Program-made: the position numbers and the translations under genes
The notes under the pieces: model-generated
Told to the model about the DNA's origin: nothing
What the model saw: the letters and a program-made list of their open reading frames with translations, nothing else
Database searches by the model: none
Shown here: positions 47,534-58,267 of the stretch, piece after piece
Numbering within the stretch: position 1 is the first letter of the stretch
How the letters are laid out: every line of letters starts with the position of its first letter
Source: Tulasnella sp. 424
Lineage: Eukaryota > Basidiomycota > Agaricomycetes > Cantharellales > Tulasnellaceae
Assembly (NCBI GenBank): GCA_019633425.1
Contig: WSUB01000159.1
Coordinates: 1 to 64,000, forward strand
Direction: 5' to 3'
DNA length: 64,000 nucleotides

Positions 47534-48785
47534 ATGCATAGAATTCGTCGAGTACCCCGACTTCCGACTTCGTCGTAGTCCTTGTCAACGAAGAGCGTCC
47601 AAAATCCTTTCAGCCCCGGACATTCCCCCCCGACACGAGCAAGGTCGTGCCAGGTGTCAATGAGAGAGGATGGGGAGGCTCAGGAGAGCCTCTAGAGTCT
47701 CGTTGCCCCTCTACTTGAGAGCTTCTTGCCACAGTATCGACGGTGAGGGGGTGTTTGCCACCCGTTTGTGACACGTTAACATTGATTTGTAACATTGCAG
47801 GCCACTGCAAAGGAGCTTCAAACCGCGATCGCGAATAGTCGTGATGCATATAAGCAATTCAGGCTTACGCCTGCTCCTCGAAGAGGTGAGATGGTTCGTC
47901 AAATTCGCGAGGCATTGTCAGCAAAGGTTAGAGGGTCGACATCACCGTCACAGCCTGAATTAAGTACAGATCTGATTTGGCCGTTCCTAGCGCGACGAAC
48001 TAGGAGCTCTCGTCTCCCTCGAGATGGGAAAGATTTACACTGAAGAGCAAGGCGAAGTTCAAGAGTTTGTGGACATTGTGAAGCGCCTTTGACATCCTCC
48101 TCGCTGGTTGAACCCTGCCTACCGTTTCTTGGTCAGTGTGATTATGCTGTCGGCTTATCGCGAATGATGAATGGCCGAGTTATAAGCTCTGACCGCCCAG
48201 GTCGCACGATTCTCGAAGGTGCGTGCTCTCTCAAAGCTGACAGGACGCTCTCTAAGTGCGTGGTTGGCTGTGCCCAATCCACTCGGTGTCGTTGGGGTCC
48301 TTTCTGCTTTCAACTATCTGTGGTAGTATATGGATGGTTCGTTCAGTCTATCTTGTATTTTCAACCCCGATGGCCCTAATGCGCCTGGTCTCTGCAGGAA
48401 CTTGGCTCTATTCATGGTCGCTGGCAACGCAAGGCTGTGGAAACCTGCACCGAGTACACCGCTTTGCTCAGCTGCGGTCACGAAGATAGTTGCAAACGTT
48501 CTAGAGAAGAACGGCTTACCTAGAGCTGTCACAAGTCTCGTGTGCGGTGGGAAGGCGGTTGGCGAAACGGCTGTTGGCAGCAAGGACATTGATATGGGTG
48601 CGCTAGCTAATTCAGACTTGATCGCGAACCCAAATGCTAATAGGAAGCCGTTTCAATAAGTGTCGTTTACCGGAAGCCAGTCAATAGTTCGGATTGTAGG
48701 GAAAGCGGTCCAGGATCGTTTGGCAAAGTTACCCTGGAACTTGGTGGCAACAGCGCGGTCATCGTGATGCTGACGCGGACCTCCG
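47534..48785 (+). pseudogene. ALDH7 pseudogene, 3' third missing
   Basis: Starts [14 protein letters not shown], identical to the parent, then hits TAG at 47576-47578 (codon 15). Exon texts such as [39 protein letters not shown] and [18 protein letters not shown] follow. The copy ends after the VTLELGGNSAVIV segment with one base lost (GATGCTGACG), and nothing of the catalytic-Cys or C-terminal region is present. Parental introns are retained. Confidence 0.92.
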
Positions 48786-49505
48786 ATATTGTGAGAGTTG
48801 TACGCAAGTTAGTTGGAATGTATTTTTGCCGAAAAACCCGTCATAAGACTGTCATAGATGGTTGTGGCGAGGATGTCTGATCACCCCGCTGCAACGACGC
48901 TAATTTGAGGCCGCACTAGCCTGAACACCAGGTAAACCTCCCCGTAGACCCCAACCCCCACCGTATTCTCTAATCGGTGGGGGACCTTGATTAGTTAGTT
49001 TTGTAAATAGAATTTAATAAATAGATTTTGATTTACTATTAACTATACTTTTGTGTCCGGCGCCACAAGATCAAAAACAAGGAGAAAAAAGCAGGAAAAA
49101 GACCTTGCGGCGACTCGAGCATTTCTTGAGACGCGTCGAAGTCCAAATTCGCGCGGTGGACCCGACGTGACGTTACGGTCACACTCTTTTTTGGGGGGGT
49201 CGTATAAGGACAGTTTGGCTTTGGCACAATCCAACCGCCGTGACAAGCCTCCGCACCGCGTGACTTTTTTCAACTTCGTTCCTGGGGTTCCAAGGAAAAT
49301 TCCGTGGACAACTCTGGAACACGTGCAGGACCGGCAACCAAGCCGAGGCAAACTGGGAGCTCCGGGTGTCTCTTAAGATTCACTGATTCACCTCCTCTTC
49401 CTCCGTGAAACCTCTTCTTTGCTTCCCCTTACCCTCAAGGCTCTGAGCGCTCTTAACCAATCATCGACCCGTATTATCACTCATTCGCTATCCGCTAAGC
49501 ACTTG
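48786..49505. other. Spacer between the duplication and the kinase-TPR gene
   Basis: No gene was recognised. The last ~130 bp are CT-rich (TCACCTCCTCTTCCTCC...), fitting a promoter and leader for the next gene. Confidence 0.5.
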
Positions 49506-52500
49506 ATGGAAGGTGAAAGGGACTCCGACATTCCTTGTTCGGCCGGATCCGACCCAAGTGATTCTCGCAGTGGATTCAAGCTGAGCGCCAAGTTGGTGCG
49601 TCGGGTCTGAATTAAGTTCGAAGTTTAATTCTAACGATCAATCGCTTGTAGAGAGCGAGAATGGAGAAACTCGAGAAATGGCGAATTCGTCCTCCCACGA
49701 TCAAATCTCCCGAAGACGCCCACGAATTCCATGGAGGGCATGCGACAGTATCAAAAGCCTTTCTGCTTGACAGAATCGGCGAGAGCCGGGTTCGGGTCAA
49801 AGGGTCCTACAACCCCAGAAAAGTTATGCAGTTATGCCGTCAATGCTCCAAATCCGATGATCATGTTCGAGGAGCTGCGGACCATCGGCGAGACAACAAA
49901 GGGGAGCCTGGTACTAGGGCCAGGATCTATTGGCCGGGAAAGGTCGCTCGAGCTGCTCCTTTAGAATAACCGTTACGCTGACAACGAAACCCAATTTGAA
50001 AGTTCGTAGCAGTGAAGAAATCGAGGATTGGAGATAATAAAGATCTAGAGCGAGTACTGGGGGTAAGCATGCTCCGTTTCCTTCCGTAAGGTTCATCAGG
50101 AGCTTAGCTCTTCCAGTTGGCACTCAGGGAAACGGAATTCCTCGTTGAACTTTCTCATCCAAACATCGTCAAGCTCAAAGGGTTCGTCGAAGACCTATCC
50201 AAGGATATAATCTGGCTGGTATTCCCCTGGGCGGGCAATGGCAATTTGAAGGACTTTGTCGCTTCACGAGATTGGGAAATTCCAGAGCGGATCTCATTGG
50301 TAAGATCAAAAGACTCCTTGTTGAACCGACTCTCAGAATCTGTACTCTAGATCGACGACGTGGCAGGAGGGTTGGAATACCTTCATAGCCGAAAGCCACC
50401 CATATGCCACGGCGACCTGAAGTCGGTAAGCTCTAGACGCGCGATCATAATACGCTTGATAGCTTAGTCCTGAACCATATAGTACAATGTATTAGTAAAC
50501 TCGGAGCGCCGTGCAGTGATTACCGACTTTGGCTCTGCTCGTCACCTCACAGAACATGATCTCAACAGACAGCCGGGGCCGGTCCAAACCCAACAGCCGG
50601 TCCAAGCAAAGTTCTCCACCTTCAGCAAAACCATAACGCTTACGGGGAATATATACACCCTTCGCTGGGCTGCTCCAGAGCTGCTGAATTACGACCAAAT
50701 GAGTCTCAGGAGTGATATATGGGCATTGGGATGGATAGCTTATGAGGTAACCCTCTGAATTTGAATTCGGCGGGTATCCGAGGCTCACAAATTATCTCCA
50801 AAAAGGTTCTTACCGATTTCATCCCGTTTCAAGATGTCCCGGCGGATGCCGTTGTTATCGACCGCGTCATCAACGGAGATCTTCCATCCATTAATGAGCA
50901 TGCTCGCGTGTCAATGTTTGAGAACCTTTGCTCTCTTATGACCACGTGTTGGAATAGCAACCCTGGCGAAAGACCGACAGCTAAAGACTATCGACATGCC
51001 ATCAGTGATATGGTGGGTGATACTGGTTATAGCTCGTGAAACGCAATTGAACCATGGCGATATAGCCGATGCTCGTTCCAAAAAAAGCAGACTGGCTATA
51101 TTACTTGGATGCCGCGCAATCCCCTACTGGAGTTCTGATGCAGCGGGGACGGAGAGCGCGGGAGTCCTGTGAATTTGTGATGGCGCTTGCTTGCTTCACC
51201 GAGGCTCATCGAATCTTTACCAAGATGGGCGATATGGAAGGCAGAGCCGACGCTCTGTGGAGTCTCGCCGAGGTGCATCGAGTCCGAAACGAATACAACG
51301 AAGCCACCGCGCCCTGCTCCGAGGGGCTGCAAATGTGTACCAGCATCGAAGACAGGCGAGGCAGAGCAGACGCTTTGTGGGGTCTCGCCGAAGTGCGTCG
51401 ACTTCAAAACAAGTACAGCGAGGCCATCATGCACTACTCCGAGGCCCTGCAGATCCGTACCGACATCGGTGACAGAGAAGGCAGAGCCGGCACTCTATGG
51501 GGCCTCGCCGAGGTACATCGGCTTCGAAACGAGTACAGCGAGGCCATCGCGCTCTACTCCGAGGTCCTGCAAATTCGTACCGATATCGGCGACAGAACGG
51601 GTCGAGCCTCCGCTCTGTCACGTCTCGCTCAAGTGCATCAGCTTCAAAGCAGGTACGGCGAGGCCATCAAGCTTTACTCCAAGGCCCTGAAAATTTGTAC
51701 CGACATCGGTGACAGGGAAGGCAGAGCCGACGCTCTATGGGGCCTCGCCGAGGTGCATCGGCTGCGAAACGAGTACAGCGAGGCCATCGCGCTCTACTCC
51801 CAGGTCCTGCAAATCCATACCGATATCGGCGACAGAACAGGCCAAGCCTCCGCTCTGTCACGTCTCGCTCAAGTGCATCAGCTTCAAAGCGAGTACAGCG
51901 AGGCTATCAAGTTCTCCTCCAAGGCCCTGAAAATTTGTACCGACATCGGTGACAGGGAAGGCAGAGCCGACGCTCTATGGGGCCTTGCTGCAGTGCATCG
52001 ACTTCGAAACGAGTACAGCGAAGCCATCGCGCTCTACTCCGAGGTCCTGCAAATTCGTACCGATGTCAGCGACAGAACAGGCCAAGCCTCCGCTCTGTCA
52101 CGTCTCGCTCAAGTGCATCAGCTTCAAAGCAGGTACGGCGAGGCCATCAAGCTTTACTCCGAGGCCTTGGAAATTCGTCCCGACATCGACGACAGCCGAT
52201 ACAAAGCCGACGCCTTGTGGGAGCTTGCTGCAGGGCATCGGGTTCGGAACGAGTACAGCGAGGCCATCGCCCTCTACTCTGAGGTTCTGCAAATGCGTAC
52301 CGATATCGGCGACAGAATAGGCCAAGCCTCCGCTCTGTCACGTCTCGCTCAAGTGCATCAGCTTCAAAACAGGTACGGCGAGGCCACCAAGCTCTACTCC
52401 GAGGCCTTGGAAATTCGTCCCGACATCGACGACAGCCGATACAAAGCCGACACCTTGTGGGAGCTTGCTGCAGGGCATCGGGTTCGGAACGAGTACAGCG

Positions 52501-53534
52501 AGGCCACCGCCCTCTACTCTGAGGTCCTGCAAATGCGTACCGATATCGGCGACAGAATAGGCCAAGCCTCCGCTCTGTCACGTCTCGCTCAAGTGCATCA
52601 GCTTCAAAGCGAGTACAGCGAGGCTATCAAGTTCTCCTCCAAGGCCCTGAAAACTTGTACCGACATCGGTGACAGGGAAGGCAGAGCCGACGCTCTATGG
52701 AGCCTTGCTGAGGTGCATCGACTTCGAAACGAGTATAGCGAAGCCATCGCGCTCTACTCCGAGGTCCTGCAAATTCGTACCGATGTCAGCGACAGAACAG
52801 GCCAAGCCTCCGCTCTGTCACGTCTCGCTCGGGTGTATCAGCTTCAAAACGAGTACGGCGAGGCCATCAAGCTCTACTCCAAGGCCTTGAAATTTCGTCC
52901 CGACATCGACGACAGTCGATACAAAGCCGACAGCCTGTGGGAGCTCGCTGCAGTGCATCGGGGTCGAAACGAATACAGCGAGGCCATCGCGCTCTACTCC
53001 GAGGCCCTGCAAATCCGTACCGACATCGGTTACAGGGAAGGCAGAGCCGACGCTCTATGGAGTCTCGCCGAGGGGCATCAGGTTCGAAATGAGTCCAGCG
53101 AGCCTGAGGCAATCGCGCCTTACTCCGAGGCCCTCAATATCCGTACCAACGTCCGCAACGGGAAAGGCAGAGCCAACGCTCTATGGGGTCTCGCCGAGGT
53201 GCATCGCGTTCGAAACGAGTATAGCGAGGCCATCGCGCTCTACTCCGAGGCCCTGCGAATCCATACCGACATCGGTGACAGGGAAGGCATAGCCGACGCT
53301 CTATGGGGTCTCGCAGGGGTGCATCGCCTTCGGAACGAGTACAGCGAGGCCATCGCGCTCTACTCCGAGGTTCTGCAAATCCGCACAAAGATCGGTGACA
53401 GAAAAGGCCGAGCTGACGCTCAGTGGGCTTTCGCTGACACACACCGTGCTCGACACGAATACAGCGAAGCCGTTACTCTTTTCTCCCGGGTCCCTCAACA
53501 AGTCCGTACGGACATCAGCGACAGACACGGCTGA
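49506..53534 (+). CDS. TKL-like protein kinase fused to a long TPR array
   Basis: Eight exons (49506-49595, 49652-49942, 50003-50062, 50117-50299, 50351-50425, 50483-50746, 50806-51012, 51066-53534) join in frame to 1212 residues. The kinase has an atypical Gly loop (HGGHATVSKA), a variable linker, VAVKK (beta-3 Lys), LRETEFLVELSHPNIVKLKG, the catalytic loop HGDLKSYNVLV (Arg of HRD replaced by Gly, Asp and Asn kept), DFGSARHL, and WAAPE with DIWALGWIAYE. The chain then runs into about 20 TPR units of 40 residues with consensus EYSEAIALYSEVLQIRTDIGDR-GRADALW-LAEVHRLRN. Kinase-TPR fusions are expanded in Agaricomycetes, and I infer a receptor or scaffold role. The array ends at a TGA inside a repeat. 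The branch-site-like CTGAC and phase support the 60-nt intron 49943-50002. Confidence 0.85.
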
Positions 53535-53660
53535 GCCTTCGCTCTGTGGGGTCTCACCGATATGCATCGGCTTCTAGACAAGCACAGCGAGGCCATTACA
53601 CAATACTCCGAGGCCCTCGAGAGTGAACAAGATCTTATGCTGGCCTACCATCCCACTTGA
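51225..53660 (+). repeat. 120-nt TPR tandem array with 240-nt higher-order units
   Basis: Every 120 nt encodes one 40-residue TPR. Between about 51600 and 53040 the repeats pair into 240-nt super-units: the text GCCTCCGCTCTGTCACGTCT recurs at about 51608, 51848, 52088, 52328, 52568 and 52808. Neighbouring super-units, for example those starting near 52080 and 52320, are almost identical. This indicates recent expansion or homogenisation by unequal exchange. The array continues in frame past the stop at 53532 to a second stop at 53658-53660. Confidence 0.93.
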
Positions 53661-55114
53661 TGATATCGAAACAATGTACATATTTCTAGTGCTATATATT
53701 CTGTGGGTCAATTTCGGCTAATTCTAAAGGGCGAACCCCTGGAGGTGGTCGCGATTTGAGGTGGGTATTCTCAAATGCCGTAAAGCCCGTAATCTCTACT
53801 AGTTAACGTACCGCCCATTCTCGGTATTCCCGCGCCGTCCCTCGAATAGTTTAGACCAACTGACACAATTTGTGTACGAGGTCCGACATCAATTGACCGA
53901 GAACCCTGCCCGGATATTGTCGGTGCATAGCGTTTCAGTGAGCCATTCGATTTGGACAAGATGCGGAAGCCCATGACCACCATTACCGAAGCTCACATGG
54001 CAGATGCTGTTTGCTACGGACAAGAGCGGCGCAACGCGCGCGCGCTGCTCAGAAGGCTACCGCTGTGTTACTACCGCTGAAGTCGTGGAAGGGTTGGATA
54101 TGGAGCAGGATTAGCGGTCGCTAGGGACTTGTTCAACATCTCTCATCCTATCCGGATTAGAACATACTTTCTCTTATTTCTTTATTATTCTTGCGCTATG
54201 TAAATGAGAATAACACCCTCTCGACGAGACTATTTTTGCGTCCATCCGAGCAACGGCCATGGGTGGATTGCAATTACTGCCCACTTCATACAACTTGTTA
54301 TGAGACTATAGTACCCTGTCACGTACTCTATACCCTAGTGTTAACTCTATCGAGTATGGGATAGGCGGCCTAAATTGGTTGGTAGCACCCTGTATGTGGG
54401 GGAAGACTACGGGACAATGCGCGCTACGGACGCTACGGAAGACTGCCCACGCTGGATTTTCTTTCCTGATGCGCCTGACGTGGACTTTCCAGGACTCCGA
54501 CCAAACTTTCCCACAGGCCACCCCAGATAAGCCTGTCCAACGTGATGGCGGTATCGTGGCTGCCATGTCCGCAGCAGTAGCCGATGTCGTGTTCGCAGCA
54601 GTCGCCGTTGTCGTGTTCGCAGCAGTCGTCGTTGTCACTCTTATATCCGTAGAGTGGTGCACCTGGTTTGCCGTTTCCCGCCTGTTGGAGAGAAGCCAGC
54701 AACGACCAGAGAACCATGGTCTGCTCGGCGGACATCAGTGGCCTCAGTGCCAGCCAGTCTTCATGCTTCCAATCAAGTCGAAAAGCAGTCACAAAATCAC
54801 TCTGCTCGTGCGGTCGTTAGCTTGACGCCGCACAAGATGCTCGACCTCATAAGGCGTCTTGAGGAGCAGCGTGACGGATGCCAAAAGACCCAGAGCCTCC
54901 TGGCCCAGGACCAAGATCATATCAAAGACATAAATTGAAAATAGCAGGGCTCCGTATAGAAGCAAATGAATGAGAAATTAAAATCCCAAAGGCTTTCCTT
55001 GGGTGACAGATTAGCTGTACCCTGTCCTCGACATGGGTCTCGCTGTCGTGAAGATCCACCCTAGACACATCAATGCCATTGTATCCCACCTCTCAAGTCA
55101 TCGGGTTCCTCCGA
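53661..55114. other. Intergenic region with one doubtful ORF
   Basis: A 119-codon minus-strand frame (54433-54792) reads WKHEDWLALRPLMSAEQTMVLWSLL then a CCEHDNGD-type repeat. I do not recognise it. A three-copy 24-nt repeat is listed separately. The rest shows nothing. Confidence 0.4.
54568..54639. repeat. Three-copy 24-nt tandem repeat
   Basis: Units 54568-54591, 54592-54615 and 54616-54639 share TYCGCAGCAGTMGYCGWTGTCGTG. On minus one frame gives a Cys/His/Asp-rich repeat (DCCEHDNG), and another gives a Thr/Ala-rich one. Confidence 0.8.
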
Positions 55115-55548
55115 CTATGTTCGAAGGATGAGCTCGTAAACGAGGAAACAGGCCAACTCCGGGCTCAGTCGTGCCATCTTTGGGCGTGCGTTTTCCATGA
55201 GGACAATGTTGCCGTGTTCAAGCTTGTACCTGCGGCCGCTGTACCACGTTTTGATTGAAGGGAGAGATAATTCGAAGGCTGCGTAGCGGTCAGGCCCGGG
55301 ATTGAAAGGCATAGTTTGATACAATATGCCAAGTCCGGGGCAATCTTGTATATGCCGAGGCCACGAGAACGTCCACAATCGCAAGGATATTGGATACACA
55401 ACGGGACAAACGACTTATAACAAACAGAAGACAATTTGATTAGAAAAGCAAAGTATTCGTGACCTACCTGGGCCGCCAATCGTAGCAGCCTGGCTACACG
55501 GATCCCTTCCGCGCTAGCCAAGCTAGTTTGAACAGAAGGAAACTTTTC
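55115..55548 (-). CDS. Exons of an unknown gene family (copy B)
   Basis: On minus, an exon ends SVQTSLASAEGIRVARLLRLAAQ before a GTAGGTCAC donor near 55467. A later open stretch reads PGPDRYAAFELSLPSIKTWY, SGRRYKLEHGNIVLMENARP and ends LACFLVYELILRT at the stop 55115-55117. The ends match copy A at 44642-44888. The upstream exon overlaps the 3' end of the BTB gene, so this may be a neighbouring gene whose 5' part was lost or overlaps, or an alternative BTB tail. The family is not recognised. The exon model is incomplete. Confidence 0.35.
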
Positions 55549-55550
55549 TC

Positions 55551-56648
55551 CTAGGAGAAGAATTCCGGCAGCTTCGCCCAGAGGTACTCGCGATATCCCA
55601 TCAAAACCTCCTTCCGTCCTCAAGGCATATTTGGCACCTGTTCTCGGGGTACGTAGCATCCGCCTTGATCTTCATCCAAGCAATGGAGTCGGTGTACGGC
55701 CTCGCGATTGAGTCGATGAGAATGTCGGATATAAACTTCTCCAAGCCTCCAGGTAAGGGCTGAGAACATCCAGCGTGGTCGAGTTTGGATGGAATGTCGT
55801 ATTGAAAGAGTCCAAGGCGCAATGCGAGGTTGTGTGCGGTTTGGTAAATCTCCGACTTTATTGCATTCGCCCCGCGCCATAGGATGAGGAGATCCTCAGT
55901 CGTCAGTAACGATCGACGGACAATTATGCCCCCGTTCTCCGTGTATATGCTTTCAAATTCGTCCTCGAGGTCCATTGTATCATCGACTGTATAGTCGGCC
56001 CGTGATAGGTCGTAGAATGCTACTGGCACGAGGGACTTGATCTCCGGCACTCGTCGAGCGAGGGCGATAATGCCAGCAGGCTCAACAACTACCTGCTCCA
56101 CCCAGGGGAACCCACCTGCCTGTTTAAGCGGGTCAATCTTTGCATTACGCATGTCCCATTCCCGAAGGGTGTTGGGGCAGTCCGTCTGGATCCTAACGAT
56201 GCAGGACCGCAGAAGCTTGTCCATTTGGTATTTGCGGACTACGGGTAGAGCCAAAGCGAGATCGTCGAAGACGGACTGAGCGGAGGAGGATTGGAGGATT
56301 TTCCTGAGAAATCAAGTTGGTATAGAACCGCCGTTACTGTAATGTCAGCATTTAATTCTGATAGGAGAGAACTCACTCGGGATGATAAATCAATGTCAGC
56401 GCGGCTATCAATTCGGTGGCATCGTCCAGCATATCAACAACGGGAATTTGGTCATCACTGCTGCCGTCCTTTGTGGGAGGTTGTGGGATGTCCATCATGC
56501 CATCGAAGACCTCGGATTGCATGCGTAAGATTGACTTGTGGACCCGGAAGGATATGTGATCTGGAGATGTGGAAGGGGGTTGAGGATCGATTAAGGCTCG
56601 TAAGACGATGTTACCGTCTTCAAAGTTGAATTCTGGATGGTATGGCAT
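55551..56648 (-). CDS. BTB/POZ-domain protein, frameshift near the 3' end
   Basis: The start MPYHPEFNFEDGNIVLRA begins a BTB fold (ISFRVHKSILRMQSEVFDGMMDIPQP, IPVVDMLDDATELIAALTLIYHPE). A single intron leads to LALALPVVRKYQMDKLLRSC and a BACK-like helical region to about 55630. The 300-residue layout is the common Agaricomycete BTB type, probably a Cul3 adaptor or transcription-related factor (inference). The open frame ends CLEDGRRF at 55601. A one-base change would instead join the other frame, which reads YREYLWAKLPEFFS and stops at 55551; that is the usual C-terminus of this family. So the gene is either mildly truncated or carries a sequence error. Confidence 0.75.
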
Positions 56649-57175
56649 GGATGCAAGTGTGGTGTGGGTGTCGTAGTCGATGACGATCAGAAGTGCAGTC
56701 GGGACCCAAAGCACTGGATGTTTGCACCAATTTGTTGATTCTATTTAGCAACCCCGAAATTTACCGATGATGTTGTTCAGAAAACATTTGGCAGTGCTGC
56801 CAGTGCAATACCAGTAATGGCGCCAAAACCACTTCCACGAGACCTGCGGCAATTGCAGACAATTATTCTCGCGGCCCCTGTAGCAGTCGTATCCTCATGT
56901 GCGTGAATTCTTTGCAAAGAGGGCCTGTCCTCGCCGAGACTGACGCTTTCTGAGACGACAGATATCCTCTACAAACGAATGTTCCTTGGGGAGGAACAAA
57001 GGAAGCTTGCACCTCCTGACGAATCCAACAAAAGGCTTGCGGACACCTTTGTTGCCCGGCCAGAGGGAAGACCATGACGGGAGTTTGTCGAGAGATCATT
57101 CATTTTTAGTGCAATGCAAGGAGTGATCTATTGGGCAAATGACAGCATCCGAAACAAAAATAGGATAGGGGAGGA
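56649..57175. other. Intergenic region, no recognised gene
   Basis: BTB promoter side and MIC10 3' flank. Nothing coding was recognised. Confidence 0.5.
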
Positions 57176-57696
57176 TTACTGCGCTTGTGGGAGTGTGTCG
57201 GGATGGACGATTCTTGTACCGGGCACTCGGGCGGGATTGAACTGCCTGTCGCAGTCGTTGATCGCGAAACCCGCACCGAAACCTAATAAGAAGGCGAGGG
57301 TGATGAGTCGAAGAAAAATATTGCAGCAGCAGGCTTTTTGGCTGACCAGTAGATAGCATGATGGGCCACTGCCGGCCTGGTGAAATTGGTGTGTGAGTAC
57401 GGTACTGCCTCATGTCGGGCGCCTCCAGGAAGACAGAACGCACGTTTGAAAAGCAAGACAGAGGCGACAACGCCGACGCTGAAGCCAATGCCGCTGGAGA
57501 GTGGGGCAAGTCAGCTATCATCCCAAGAACAATGCAAGCCTTACTCACACTTTGACGATGGTGTCCGCGAAACACCGATCGAACTGGCACAAGAGACCGT
57601 CAGCTCTGGACCTGCAACGATAAAGCGAAATAAAACAAAGCACACCTGTTTGCCAACGACGTTTTCGCTGCCTACGCGAGATGTTGATGAAGACAT
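57176..57696 (-). CDS. MIC10: MICOS subunit Mic10
   Basis: Small multi-exon gene. A short N-terminus (MSSSTSRVGSENVVGKQ) precedes QFDRCFADTIVK. Then come the two hairpin membrane segments, each with the Gly motif: SGIGFSVGVVASVLLFKRRQWP and IMLSTGFGAGFAINDCDRQFNP. The tail is RVPGTRIVHPDTLPQAQ. The GxGxG-type motifs, the KRR-WP loop and DCD are Mic10 signatures. Mic10 oligomerises in the inner mitochondrial membrane to bend it at crista junctions. The phase at the exon 1/exon 2 junction was not resolved, so the first ~20 residues are uncertain. The three downstream junctions fit. Confidence 0.82.
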
Positions 57697-58267
57697 TGGG
57701 GAAGGATGGTGCAGACTGGATCGGAATATCGAGCGTGGGTAACGTCGAAGTTTGGTTGCATCGTAGGCCTTTCCCGTCCCTCAGTGCCGTCGGTTCCGGT
57801 CAAGATTAGCATCCAATGAAGTCTTGGCGCGTTTTCCCCCTCCCTTGATCAAAATCTGTGCGCGTTGGCTTTCGTCCTCGTCTCCCAACCACGGCAGCAG
57901 TTTTCGCTTTCGATCCTTGCACAGTGTGACGGCCTGGAAGACATCCTTTAGGAGGCTTTGTGGCTGCCCTGGCATCGCATCGCCATTCGCGGCACAGCGC
58001 TCGCCCCAGGACCCAGTGAGTCTTCGAAAAATCTACAGAAGAATTCCACGTCCTCGGCGATTCCCTGACCTCTGCATTCATATATAAGACTTTACACGCA
58101 CCTGCCGGGCTTGCCGCCTTTTCCCCGTCCTCCCGACCTCAGCGTTACCAGCATCGCAACCACCTTCCGCTTTGTACACTTGACTGTGCTACTCTCCACC
58201 ACACTCCTACTCCTCCTCTCCACCAGCTCCAATCACCTCAAAGCGAACTACTATTCTTTTTGCTATC
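57697..58267. promoter_or_regulatory. Divergent promoter region of MIC10 and PLC
   Basis: 571 bp between opposite starts. The plus-strand leader before PLC is strongly pyrimidine-rich (CTACTCTCCACCACACTCC...), typical of fungal core promoters. No gene inside. Confidence 0.45.

Larger units (their letters stand above)
44888..48785 (+). repeat. Inverted segmental duplication of the NoxR-tail/MCM4/tRNA/ALDH7 block
   Basis: The sequence runs colinear, in opposite orientation, with about 17.82-23.44 kb. It begins inside the last codons of NoxR (LKIW-EE), passes through the NoxR-MCM4 spacer, MCM4, one tRNA-like gene and the 5' two thirds of ALDH7, and stops abruptly after the ALDH7 ELGG region. 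It is about 3.9 kb against 5.6 kb in the parent. Most of the difference is a ~1.63 kb deletion in the MCM4 copy. Introns are retained, so the copy arose from DNA and not from mRNA. All three protein copies are broken. Confidence 0.92.

Noticed and set aside
52147..52581. Long minus-strand frames rich in Cys and Arg across the TPR array
   Set aside because: Periodic shadows of the 120-nt repeat on the opposite strand.
51225..53534. CRISPR-like or satellite array
   Set aside because: The 120-nt periodicity keeps an open TPR reading frame with the 40-residue consensus, so it is coding.
57096..57590. 164-codon minus-strand frame
   Set aside because: Runs through MIC10 introns in a different frame; the spliced MIC10 reading explains the coding signal better.
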